Shown piece after piece: positions 8,394 through 16,493 of a DNA stretch of 64,000 bases; positions within the stretch are counted from its first letter, which is position 1, and every line of letters begins with the position of its first letter. Where the stretch lies: positions 1 through 64,000 of the forward strand of contig CAZCUX010000030.1 of the NCBI GenBank assembly GCA_964502005.1, written 5' to 3'. The notes under the pieces are model-generated. The model searched no databases, was not told the DNA's origin, and saw nothing but the letters and a program-made list of their open reading frames with translations. The stretch is from CAJWOS01 sp964502005. GTDB taxonomy: Bacteria > Myxococcota_A > UBA796 > UBA2385. The translations under genes were made by a program, and so were the position numbers.

Positions 8394-9791
8394 ATGCATC
8401 GCCTCCGATTTCCATGCTTCGCAACCTCCGCGCTTTGTGGTCTGGTACTGGCGATTGGCGTGCACCCATTCGCGTGGGCGGGCTGGACTCCTTCTCTTTC
8501 GCGTCCTTCAGCCCCGCACATTGTCTTGGTGTCCGTGTGCAGTCTTCGCGCCGACCGGAGCCACCCGCAGACGAGCGGCACGCCGCACCTGCAAGAAATC
8601 GCGGATTCGAGCATCACGTTTTCCGACCATTGGAGCAATGGCACGACCACCACGGCTGCCCATGTCGCGCTACTGACCGGCCAAATTCCGGCCCTTGCTG
8701 GGTTTCGCGACATCGGAGACACCCTAACCAACGCCATCACCACGCTACCCGACATCCTCGGAATCTACGGGTATCGCCGCGTGATGGTGCTTCCGTCGCC
8801 GTCCTCGGGGCCAGTCACATCCGGTTGTCGATGGACGCCAGCCCTGTCGCTGGACCACCATACGCCCATTCTCGCGACACTTCGGCCAGGAGAAGGCTTG
8901 GAGAAAGGCTTTGAAGGAACGCTATCCGGCGATGCTGCTGACTGTATCGACACTTTGGTGTTAGGAATAGCACATAGCGATAAGCCGGTGTTTTCATTGG
9001 TTCATATCAAGGATTCGCATATACCCTATGGTCTGGGCGATACCGCGGGTGCACCCTCTGCCCTCGTAACGTGGGCACGTGGCGCATCCGACGGCACGGA
9101 CCAAGTAGCCCATGACGCCGCCCTGATGCGTGCGATGGCCGCTGACCCAACGTTGCGCGCCCCATTAGAGGCCGCCTACCAATCCGCAGTTCTCACCGCC
9201 GATGCGCAAGTGGGTGCGCTGTGGGCGGCCCTCCGTTCGGAGGGTCTCGCCGACGATGCAGTCGTCGCTATCGTGGGCGACCACGGCGAAGCGCTTGGCG
9301 AAGATGGCGCCATCGGCCACCAAGGCCTGTTTGTTCCCGAGGTTCTACACGTTCCCCTCGTTCTTCACCTTCCCCAAAATCAGAATGCCGGACAGCAAGT
9401 TTCCAATACAACCTCGCATACGGACCTCGCGATAACCCTCCTATCTCTGGCGGGCGCAATGATTCCCTCCCAGACGGATGGGCACGACCTTCGTGAAAGC
9501 CGTGATGCACCATCGGTTGCAACGGGCATGGGCATAAGGGGCGGACTTCGGACGCCCATGGCTTTTTTGGTTTGGCACGGCCGGGCGGCACAAGTGGCAT
9601 TTCGGAGCAGCAAGATGGTTGAAGAGGTCGGCTGGAGCCGAGAAAATAACGTGTGGACAAAGACATCCGACACCGATGCTACGCTGCACGCTACAGGGCA
9701 GCAACTCACAGCCCGAATGGGTCCCCCATCCTCCCGCGCACCACTCAACCCTGCACAGCATGCGCAAGTACGCAAAGACGGGTATTGGTAG
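8394..9791 (+). CDS. Sulfatase/alkaline-phosphatase superfamily enzyme, atypical active site
   Basis: 465 residues with an N-terminal signal peptide (about 1-30), so it acts outside the cytoplasm. The core matches the sulfatase fold: HIVLVSV-CSLRADR, the nucleophile helix TTAAHVALLTG, the metal motif VGDHGEALGED and the basic GHQGLF. Two positions are unusual. The first metal-ligand Asp of the usual VDTLRAD is Cys49, and the formylglycine Cys/Ser position is Thr86. A Thr nucleophile is used by phosphodiesterase and phosphoethanolamine-transferase relatives, so this may be a phospho-ester enzyme or an inactive relative, not a true sulfatase. It is followed after four bases by a small membrane protein gene. 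Confidence 0.8.
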   Translation: MHRLRFPCFATSALCGLVLAIGVHPFAWAGWTPSLSRPSAPHIVLVSVCSLRADRSHPQTSGTPHLQEIADSSITFSDHWSNGTTTTAAHVALLTGQIPALAGFRDIGDTLTNAITTLPDILGIYGYRRVMVLPSPSSGPVTSGCRWTPALSLDHHTPILATLRPGEGLEKGFEGTLSGDAADCIDTLVLGIAHSDKPVFSLVHIKDSHIPYGLGDTAGAPSALVTWARGASDGTDQVAHDAALMRAMAADPTLRAPLEAAYQSAVLTADAQVGALWAALRSEGLADDAVVAIVGDHGEALGEDGAIGHQGLFVPEVLHVPLVLHLPQNQNAGQQVSNTTSHTDLAITLLSLAGAMIPSQTDGHDLRESRDAPSVATGMGIRGGLRTPMAFLVWHGRAAQVAFRSSKMVEEVGWSRENNVWTKTSDTDATLHATGQQLTARMGPPSSRAPLNPAQHAQVRKDGYW

Positions 9792-9795
9792 CCCA

Positions 9796-10083
9796 ATGAC
9801 ACCTACGTATGGGGCTGCCAATGAAACGCAAGGCGCGCCATCCGAAGAGACGGAGCGCCTGTTTACCCAAGAAACGCCTGCACTGCACGTTGTATTGCCT
9901 CTGGGCGTTCGCGTGGGCGGTGGTCTCCTGTTGGTTCTCTCGCTCCTACTCATGCGTGTACGTGTTCGACGCCGCGCTCCGGCACCGCGCTCCCAACGCA
10001 TCTCGCCGCAAGACACCAAGGCGAAGCCCCGACGTGGTCGGCTTCGACGCCAACGAAGGCGCCAGCACGACGGTCCAATCTGA
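9796..10083 (+). CDS. Small single-pass membrane protein, unrecognised
   Basis: 95 residues from an ATG four bases after the sulfatase-like stop, suggesting translational coupling. The N-terminal 27 residues are acidic and polar, one hydrophobic helix follows (VRVGGGLLLVLSLLLMRVRV), and the C-terminal 35 residues are very Arg/Lys-rich, so the topology would be N-out, C-in. There is no family match by eye. The Arg-rich tail could also be a by-product of GC-rich sequence, so I hold this call at moderate confidence. Confidence 0.4.
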   Translation: MTPTYGAANETQGAPSEETERLFTQETPALHVVLPLGVRVGGGLLLVLSLLLMRVRVRRRAPAPRSQRISPQDTKAKPRRGRLRRQRRRQHDGPI

Positions 10084-10280
10084 GACCAGCTCCTCTCTTG
10101 GGCGTACGAAGTCCTCTCGCCGTGCGCATAGACGGGGGGCCAGCTCCCCTGTTTCACCGTATCGCTGAACTGCCGCGCTCCCTGTTTCGCCGGTCAAGGT
10201 CCACGGACGCCGCTCAGTTCGGGGAGCCAACGTCGAACCACTATCCTTCGATGTTGTGGCACACGGATGTTGATGCGCAA

Positions 10281-10322
10281 CGGTTCGCGTTCCTTCGAGA
10301 TCGTAGCGAAAGTGACGCGAAC
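10281..10322. repeat. 9-bp inverted repeat before the outer-membrane protein gene
   Basis: GGTTCGCGT (10281-10289) and ACGCGAACC (10314-10322) pair exactly, with a second inner TTCG/CGAA pair. TTGACA (10335-10340) follows 12 bases later, so the hairpin lies upstream of the likely promoter of the gene at 10392. The rest of 10084-10391 shows no credible gene. Confidence 0.4.
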
Positions 10323-10391
10323 CAGTCCTTTCATTGACAAAATTTGGGGATAGGCATACCCAGCATGTTCCCTATTCGAAGAGGTCATTCC

Positions 10392-11120
10392 ATGAATCGC
10401 ACACCCGTTTTGCTTTCCGCCGCCGTGTTATTGGCCGCCTCCTCTCCCGCACTTGCCGATGAGGGCTCAAATCTGATTTCCGGCGAGTTCGACAACACCG
10501 CGCATACTCTGCGTGCCGGAACCAACCAGCTTTACCTCGGCACCCAATACTATCGCGGCATCACGGAAGAGCTGCAGGTGGGAACCAGCGCCCTCGGGTG
10601 GATTTCCGGCGCAAACGTCAGCGCTGAATATGCAATTATGCAAAGCGACGAAAACGCACTGTCGGTTTCGGGTGAGGCCGCATACTACTGGTCGGGCGGC
10701 TATCTGGTGGGCCTTAAGCCTACCTTTACGCTCGGTGGCCAAAAGACAAACCGATTCAATGCCAGCTTGGGTATCAACTACTCCAAGATTGTCATTGAGG
10801 GCTTGGGTAACGGCGAATCGTTGGAAATTAGCGGCCTTTCCGTACCGCTCCACCTCAGCTACGACCTCGTCCCCAATGAAAAGACAACCTTCCGCTTTCG
10901 CTTCGAGTCCGACATCAAGTCGGCCATTTCCGACACATTCGTGTTCAAGGGCGGCGCAGCATGGAATCATGGCTGGGACCGCTATCGATTGGCGCTCGGC
11001 GTCGACATGACCAACTGGGGCCTCGCTGAACTCCAGGACGTCGCAGAACTCCTCGGTGTCGGCGAAAACCTCCCCTCGGTTTATCCCATTCCGTATATCC
11101 GTATGTGGTGGCGCTTCTAA
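10392..11120 (+). CDS. Outer-membrane beta-barrel-type protein
   Basis: 242 residues. The start at 10392 is chosen because it gives a clean signal peptide (MNRTPVLLSAAVLLAASSPALADE, cleavage after ALA) and has a GAAGAGG ribosome site. The mature part is made of alternating amphipathic strands with Tyr/Trp/Phe at strand ends (YLGTQYYRGI, AEYAIMQSDENALSVSGEAAYYW) and ends in ...YIRMWWRF, the terminal aromatic typical of Bam-inserted barrels. About 10-12 strands fit its length. No specific family is recognised; it is probably a small structural or transport barrel. It converges on the carotenoid operon and is separated from it by a large hairpin. Confidence 0.75.
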   Translation: MNRTPVLLSAAVLLAASSPALADEGSNLISGEFDNTAHTLRAGTNQLYLGTQYYRGITEELQVGTSALGWISGANVSAEYAIMQSDENALSVSGEAAYYWSGGYLVGLKPTFTLGGQKTNRFNASLGINYSKIVIEGLGNGESLEISGLSVPLHLSYDLVPNEKTTFRFRFESDIKSAISDTFVFKGGAAWNHGWDRYRLALGVDMTNWGLAELQDVAELLGVGENLPSVYPIPYIRMWWRF

Positions 11121-11146
11121 AAGCAGTTGCCCCGCGGAGGAACGCT

Positions 11147-11198
11147 CGGGTGAAGAGGTCTGCGCCCCGCAGATAGCGCGGAGCTCCTCTTCCACCCG
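11147..11198. terminator. Nested hairpin between convergent genes
   Basis: CGGGTGAAGAGG (11147-11158) pairs with CCTCTTCCACCCG (11186-11198) with one bulge, and encloses a second perfect hairpin TCTGCG/CGCAGA (11159-11173). It lies between the convergent ends at 11120 and 11212 and probably acts as a two-way terminator or mRNA 3' end. There is no T-run. Confidence 0.5.
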
Positions 11199-11211
11199 TG
11201 GCCGGTCCCGC

Positions 11212-12684
11212 TCAGCCACGCATCGAAAACGCATTCGCGGCAGCAATTCCCGACAACATGGCCAATGGCATTCCGCCGCCCGGATGCGCGCTGCCCGAAG
11301 CCAAATAGAGCCCCGGTACTTTCTTGGCTTCGTTGGGAGGACGCCAAAACGCCGAGAACGGGCTATTCGAGGCCAAGCCATACAGCGCGCCGCGACTGCC
11401 CGGAAACTGCACAGCGAGGTCGGCTGGCGTCCGCTGCCAAACTTGTCTGTCGCCCGATTGCAAACGTCCGGCGTCTAACAGGCGCTCCCTGACACGGTCG
11501 GCCAACGCCTCCCACACCGCGGTCGGCCGACTCGCCCCCTCTGGCTCCGCAGGTGCGTTCGCCATGACAAACAGCGGCTCGTCGTGCTCCCATCCGCGTC
11601 TCCCATGGCAACTTTCTTGGGCACAAATATAGACCGTGGGGTCGTGGGGGGCATCGTCGCGGTCGAAGATGTCGACGAACTCAGAGAGATAGCGCTGGGG
11701 AAACAACACTTCGTGGGCGGGCCGGGGCGTGGTTTCCCGACGGGCGCGGTAGAGCGCCGTCCAACCCGACATAGACGGCGTTCCCCGCACCGGCAGACCA
11801 TGCGAAAGGTCCGGCGGCAAGAGTTGCCCCGTGAGGTGCGCGGCGTCGGCATTGACTACGACAGCATCCGCGCTCCGCTCCCCGCCCCCATCCAGGCGCA
11901 CACCCGCAATCCGACCCGAAGACAACCGAAGCGACGACACCCGCGCGCCCGTCTGCACCTGCACCCCCAAGCGCGCTGCGGCGGCCAACAACACCTCGAC
12001 GATGCGGTATATTCCCCCTTCTACGCCAAACCCGCCCAGGGCGACTTCCACATGCGCAATACAATGGAGGGTGGCGGGCGCGCGGCGGGGGTCGGAGCCA
12101 TTGTAGGTCGCATACCGAAGCAATACATCTAGCAAGCGAGGTTCTCGCACCAAACGTCGTGCGGCACCATTCATCGTACGAAACGGGTCGATGGACAACA
12201 GCTCTACTACGGCCTGCCAACCCAATGTTAGCATCTGACCAAAAGTAGGAGGCGGACCCATCACAAAGCGTGGCGCAGCGACATCCCACGTGCGGCGAGC
12301 GTATTGGAGGAACCGCTCCAAGTCATCGCGCGCGTCCGCACCCAAGGTAGCGCCCACCGCGTCCAGGCTGCGCTCAACCTCGGGATGAAGGTCCAACACC
12401 GTGCCATCGGGCCAGCGATACCGAAAGGCGGGGTCAGGACTGCGCAACCTGAGGTCCGTCCCCAGCGCCATTCCCGCCCGCCCCAACAGTCCGCCCAAGA
12501 CTTCCGGCATCGTCAACACGCTTGGACCGGTGTCAAGCTCGACGCCATCCACCATCACGGTGCCCGCTTTGCCTCCTGCGCGCGAGGCCGCTTCAAGCAC
12601 CACAACCGAATGTCCGGCGGCGGCAAGCTCGATGGATGCGGCCAAGCCACCCAAGCCGGCGCCCACTACCACCACGTCAGCCAT
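11212..12684 (-). CDS. CrtI-type carotenoid desaturase (CrtD-like)
   Basis: 490 residues. The ATG at 12684 is chosen because the protein then opens with the FAD-binding dinucleotide fold VVVVGAGLGGLAASIELAAAG and the E..RAGGKAGT loop typical of phytoene desaturase-family enzymes. The C-terminus has the family motif LYLASGSAHPGGGMPLAMLSG. Because the operon encodes a carotenoid glycosyltransferase and acyltransferase but no phytoene synthase, this is more likely a late-acting desaturase (1-hydroxycarotenoid 3,4-desaturase, CrtD type) than the first desaturase; that is inference. It is the last gene of the operon and overlaps the acyltransferase by eight bases. It would be membrane-associated and FAD-dependent. 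Confidence 0.85.
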   Translation of the reverse strand: MADVVVVGAGLGGLAASIELAAAGHSVVVLEAASRAGGKAGTVMVDGVELDTGPSVLTMPEVLGGLLGRAGMALGTDLRLRSPDPAFRYRWPDGTVLDLHPEVERSLDAVGATLGADARDDLERFLQYARRTWDVAAPRFVMGPPPTFGQMLTLGWQAVVELLSIDPFRTMNGAARRLVREPRLLDVLLRYATYNGSDPRRAPATLHCIAHVEVALGGFGVEGGIYRIVEVLLAAAARLGVQVQTGARVSSLRLSSGRIAGVRLDGGGERSADAVVVNADAAHLTGQLLPPDLSHGLPVRGTPSMSGWTALYRARRETTPRPAHEVLFPQRYLSEFVDIFDRDDAPHDPTVYICAQESCHGRRGWEHDEPLFVMANAPAEPEGASRPTAVWEALADRVRERLLDAGRLQSGDRQVWQRTPADLAVQFPGSRGALYGLASNSPFSAFWRPPNEAKKVPGLYLASGSAHPGGGMPLAMLSGIAAANAFSMRG

Positions 12685-13438
12685 GGGGCCTCCGATAAAC
12701 AAAGCGCACAAACTGACCCAAGATACGCGCTGCCAAGCCATCCTGCTGGACGTGTTGCCGACTCGCGACCCACAGCGTGTACGAGGGGTCCCCTGCATCC
12801 AGAAATTGGTCTCCTGCCGCGAGGCCACCAACAAGTGCCGTTTCGAGGGCCGCCAGCCAGTCTCCCTGCACGTCTGAGGGTGTCGGGAGGGGTGGGGAGA
12901 CGGTGAGCACCGCCGTGACCTGCTCTGCCTCTCGAAAGCCGTATTGTACGGCAGCGGGAACCACCCGAACTCCGGCATGCCCTGCCAGCACTTGTACGCC
13001 AGGGCGTAGGCCGAGGGGGCGGATGCCAGTAGGGCGGTGCCGACCTTGCGGATAGATAAACAGCAAGCGCCGCGGGCGGTCGAGCCAGCGCGCCATCCGT
13101 TGAAGGTCGGCTTGCGCCTGGGCGCGGTCGCTTCGGTCCAACGGCACGGCCCCCACCAAGCCAAAATAGGGCAACTTCTTGAGGTTCTTCGCGTCCATCG
13201 CCGCCCGCGACTCTACGCCAAGCGTTGCGTCGAGGTGCAACAAGAGGAGGATGTCCCACCAAGAAGCGTGCGTAAGTGCGAGTACGACCGGCCCTTCTTC
13301 CAAAGCTGCGCGCAACTCCGGTAAACCGCGAACGTATACGCCATCCAACAAGCCGAGCTTTCGCCGCGCGACCCAACGAAACAAGCCGAGCGCCCACGCG
13401 GGCCGCGGCGGAAATGTTGGTGTGGAATCGGGAGTCAT
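12677..13438 (-). CDS. cruD: PlsC-fold acyltransferase, probably carotenoid glycoside acyltransferase
   Basis: 253 residues from the ATG at 13438, whose ATGA overlaps the glycosyltransferase stop. The lysophosphatidate-acyltransferase motifs are visible: ALTHASWWD (HX4D, His/Asp catalytic pair), FIYPQGRHRPTG (EGTR-like motif III, here PQGRHR) and VRVVPAA (motif IV). Position between a GT2 glycosyltransferase and a CrtI-type enzyme matches CruC/CruD pairs, in which CruD adds a fatty acid to the carotenoid glucoside. The gene symbol rests on this context. A general 1-acylglycerol-phosphate acyltransferase role cannot be excluded. Confidence 0.75.
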   Translation of the reverse strand: MTPDSTPTFPPRPAWALGLFRWVARRKLGLLDGVYVRGLPELRAALEEGPVVLALTHASWWDILLLLHLDATLGVESRAAMDAKNLKKLPYFGLVGAVPLDRSDRAQAQADLQRMARWLDRPRRLLFIYPQGRHRPTGIRPLGLRPGVQVLAGHAGVRVVPAAVQYGFREAEQVTAVLTVSPPLPTPSDVQGDWLAALETALVGGLAAGDQFLDAGDPSYTLWVASRQHVQQDGLAARILGQFVRFVYRRPHG

Positions 13439-14592
13439 CCATTTCCTCGACGGGGACGGGCCGCGTACGTTCGGCCGGCCCAAACAATCTGCCCCCGTCG
13501 GGACCACAAAAACGAGTTTACGGCGATACCCACCAAACCCAATACGGCAAATGGGTGCGCGACTACACTCCAGGCGCGATGGCCGTGCCGCACAGCCAGA
13601 ATTGCGCGGGTCAGCACGCCCAGAATCGCCCCCAACAAACCCGTAATAAAACACACTTCAACGGAAACTACAAATCCATAAACCATCGCCATCCAGGGCG
13701 CCACCCAAGTACCCAACAACAGGCCGATGACGCCCATGAGCGAGAGCGGATGTCCACCCACCCCTTCATACAAATTCTTGGAGAAACCTTTCCATATTTC
13801 GACACCCGACGAATACATCCGCGTAGTCGCCATTTCGTGCCCATCGGCAAACCAAACGGACAAGCCGAGCTCCTTCGCCCTTCGGCAAAACGCCATATCG
13901 TCGACCACCTCGTTCTTGACCGCAGCGAATCCACCGATCGTATCGTAAGCGGACCGGCGAATCATCAACAGTTGTCCGTTGGCCGCCAGCAATGCCGGAT
14001 GGGACGATGCACGAACCAAGACGATTGGAAGCCACGCAACATAAACCAAATGAAGCAACGGCATCAAAAGCTGCTCGGCCCACGACTCTGCAGCCTGCCG
14101 CGGGACCGCCGTCACCAGGTCCGCGGCCCAGCGCGGGTGGCACAATAGCGACAACAAACGTCCCACACCATCCGCCGACACGCGGGTATCGGCGTCCACA
14201 AACAACAGAACTTCGCCCTTCGCGTGCTGTCCCAGTTGGTGACAGGCGTGCGGCTTCCCTACCCAACCCGCGGGCAGCCCGTTTCCGCGCACTACCCGGA
14301 GGCGCGGGTCGGTGAACGTCGCGAGAATATCCGGTGTGCGGTCGGTGGAAGCATCGTCATATACAATCACCTCGGAGACAGGTGGCGTACTGGCCAACAA
14401 GGCGGCCACCGTCGCGCCAATCACGGCTTCTTCGTTTCGCGCCGGCACAAGCGCGCTCACCGTCGGAACCGGCTCTTCGGCCCCCCATTGCGTCCCACGC
14501 GGCCATGTTGTCGCGTTGAAGGCGGCCATCGCACACGCGACCGCCGCGGGCAGCACCAGCACGCCGTACCACAGAAGCGTGTCGCCATTCAT
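13435..14592 (-). CDS. cruC: GT2 glycosyltransferase, probably carotenoid glucosyltransferase
   Basis: 385 residues with an N-terminal membrane helix (LLWYGVLVLPAAVACAMAAFN), a GT2 nucleotide-sugar domain (about 40-260: SALVPARNEE, YDDASTDRT, DXD motif LFVDADTRV, and the acceptor-side motif DDMAFCRRAKE) and three to four C-terminal helices. This architecture is shared by CruC chlorobactene glucosyltransferases and hopanoid HpnB-type enzymes. The downstream acyltransferase and CrtI-type desaturase favour the carotenoid role. It is the first gene of the operon; the likely promoter with light-operator-like repeats lies about 95-130 bases upstream of its ATG. Confidence 0.75.
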   Translation of the reverse strand: MNGDTLLWYGVLVLPAAVACAMAAFNATTWPRGTQWGAEEPVPTVSALVPARNEEAVIGATVAALLASTPPVSEVIVYDDASTDRTPDILATFTDPRLRVVRGNGLPAGWVGKPHACHQLGQHAKGEVLLFVDADTRVSADGVGRLLSLLCHPRWAADLVTAVPRQAAESWAEQLLMPLLHLVYVAWLPIVLVRASSHPALLAANGQLLMIRRSAYDTIGGFAAVKNEVVDDMAFCRRAKELGLSVWFADGHEMATTRMYSSGVEIWKGFSKNLYEGVGGHPLSLMGVIGLLLGTWVAPWMAMVYGFVVSVEVCFITGLLGAILGVLTRAILAVRHGHRAWSVVAHPFAVLGLVGIAVNSFLWSRRGQIVWAGRTYAARPRRGNG

Positions 14593-14947
14593 GGGCGGTC
14601 ACCACGCCCGTTTCGGCGAGTCGGAATCGAAGTGACACCCACGCAGATCTCCGTCGGCGGTTCGCACTGGCGCGAAAGGCCCCAGCACACACGACGTATA
14701 CACACGATGCACACACTTTGCAACCAGTTCTCCCCCCCCATACCCATCTACGGGCCGGGTGATTTCCGTTCCCGTCTCCCGCCAGGGCCGAGACCTGCGG
14801 TATACACCACCCATCGACGGGCGACTCGTTTTCTCCTACCGGACCATGCATCCGGTTCGCCCCTGACCGCCCTCGCCCAATACCGTTGCTCTCTTCGCCC
14901 GACGCCGCAGCTAGGTGGGTGTTGGCGGTGCACGAGGAAATCGCGCG
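14593..14947. other. Intergenic region upstream of the carotenoid operon, 355 bases
   Basis: Besides the promoter/operator at 14686-14723 it holds a run of eight C at 14732-14739 and no convincing gene. The part nearest 14947 is the 3' flank of the lipoprotein gene and shows no clear terminator. Confidence 0.5.
14686..14723 (-). promoter_or_regulatory. Promoter of the carotenoid operon with CarH/CarA-like 11-bp repeats
   Basis: On the minus strand TTGCAA (14718-14723), a 17-base spacer and TATACG (14695-14700) form a good housekeeping-type promoter for the operon starting at 14592. Reading the plus strand, ACA occurs at 14689, 14700 and 14711, exactly 11 bases apart, and the last two have T three bases before, matching the nTnnACAn tandem repeat I recall for CarH/CarA B12 light-sensing repressors. 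The repeats cover -10 to -35, as a repressor operator should. No CarH gene is in the window. Confidence 0.55.
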
Positions 14948-16171
14948 TCAGTACAAGCCACGGCTCCGCAAATCGGACTCGATACGGGCGATGGAATCCG
15001 GGTCTGTCACCAATACGAGCCCGCCCCCGGCAACCGAGGCGGCCGTCGCTTGGCTGGCTGCCGTGGTCAACAAAACACGCGTCGCGCTGCCTTCTCGCGC
15101 CGACGACGCCAGAGTCGTGGCCACCTGGGCAACATCGAGGGGCACAGCCCCGCCGCCCAAGAATCCGCCCACCTCCACTCCGGTCATCATTCCCGAAAGC
15201 GCGCCAAACGCGCGCAAATCCGTGCCGGCGTCCGAGGCGAACGCCTTGAGCTCTCGCACGGCCACCCCGCCCTTTTGCCACTCCGTATACGCAGGTTGCG
15301 TCGATACACGCGCCACAATCTCCGCCGCCTGTGCAGGAATGTCCGCGCGAATCTCGGCAGATGGCGGCCAGTGAACAAAAGCGGGACGCGCTCGCGCGAG
15401 AACGTCTGCGTCGTCGAGCGTTGCAAGCAACAAGGCCGAGATGGAGGGCAACGCATACGGATTTTCAAAGTGGGCCCCTTGTGCGACCAAAAGCACGCCG
15501 AGGACGCCCAACTCCAACCCCCGAAGGTACGCCAGGTCGCGCTCGAGGGCGACCACCAACACCTCGAGCATCTCCGAATATGCCTCCAACGAAACGCCGG
15601 GCTGCTTGAACTTCACGGACTCCCCCCCACGAATCCGAAGGAGGTCCTGCACCGCCCCGAACTGCCGCCACTCCACCTCGCGAATGGAGCTGTGAATACG
15701 CGTCCCACTCGCAGGAAGCTGGTTGAGCGTGAGCGCAATCCACTCGGCATGGCGGTCGTCACCGGCGCCGATGGTGTCCAGCATGCCCCGTGCCAACGCC
15801 GCGGCTACGCCTTCATTGGGACGCACAATTCTGACGTCAAAACGGCCACTCTTGTCCGTGGTCACTACGTACCGCGCGCCGGAATCCTGAATGGCCCGAA
15901 GTTCTCGACAAATTCCCGCAACCGACGTTTGAAAGCCTTCGGCGTGGTTCTCGGCACGCCCGATGTCGTTGGCTGCACCGTCCAGAATGGCCTCGTAGAA
16001 GTCTTCTACAAACACCTCGCCCGTGTCGTGCCACATCCACGATTGCACCTGCCCGTCAGGCCCTGGCGCGTATACATCGTCCGATGCCCAAACGGGGATT
16101 TTTCGCGTCAACATCGAGCATGACGACAACATCACGCATAAGCCCACGCACCCAAGCAAACGACCGCGCAT
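14948..16171 (-). CDS. Lipoprotein of unknown function
   Basis: 407 residues from the ATG at 16171 (GGAG seven bases upstream). A lipoprotein signal ends in VMLSSCS (Cys near 18). The mature protein is a mixed alpha/beta sequence without recognisable repeats. It includes a long helical part around residues 190-290 (LEAYSEMLEVLVVALERDLAYLRG) and a Gly/Ala/Thr-rich segment near 345-395 (GGFLGGGAVPLDVAQVATTLASSA) that could be membrane-active. No family is recognised. It is transcribed leftward, divergent from the photolyase gene at 16494. Confidence 0.7.
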   Translation of the reverse strand: MRGRLLGCVGLCVMLSSCSMLTRKIPVWASDDVYAPGPDGQVQSWMWHDTGEVFVEDFYEAILDGAANDIGRAENHAEGFQTSVAGICRELRAIQDSGARYVVTTDKSGRFDVRIVRPNEGVAAALARGMLDTIGAGDDRHAEWIALTLNQLPASGTRIHSSIREVEWRQFGAVQDLLRIRGGESVKFKQPGVSLEAYSEMLEVLVVALERDLAYLRGLELGVLGVLLVAQGAHFENPYALPSISALLLATLDDADVLARARPAFVHWPPSAEIRADIPAQAAEIVARVSTQPAYTEWQKGGVAVRELKAFASDAGTDLRAFGALSGMMTGVEVGGFLGGGAVPLDVAQVATTLASSAREGSATRVLLTTAASQATAASVAGGGLVLVTDPDSIARIESDLRSRGLY

Positions 16172-16319
16172 TCGGAGACTCCGCAAACAGGCGCCATCGA
16201 GCCATACCGGTCACCGGCCGGGAGACGAGCGCGCGCCCAAGTATCCAGCCTTCCTGCGGCGGCTCGTCAAACATTTCCACACCTCCGTCCCGCGCCTTCG
16301 CTCTGTGAAAACCGCGCGG

Positions 16320-16348
16320 TCTATCGTAAATGTCGTCTTGACGATAGA
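16320..16348. promoter_or_regulatory. 8-bp inverted repeat in the photolyase/lipoprotein divergent promoter
   Basis: TCTATCGT (16320-16327) and ACGATAGA (16341-16348) are exact inverted repeats separated by 13 bases. TTGACG (16339-16344) inside the right arm could be the -35 element for the photolyase gene. It could be an operator or a leader hairpin; the regulator is unknown. Confidence 0.4.
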
Positions 16349-16493
16349 TTGCGAACAAATATCTCGAATGCGACAAACTCGCCGGAATGAATGACGATTC
16401 AGTGCGCACGGCACGCCGCCAGTTGGCCCCCGCCGCCCGTTGGACTAACCCCCTGCACGGTGCCGTCGTCCTGGACCCATCGGAGGAACGCAA

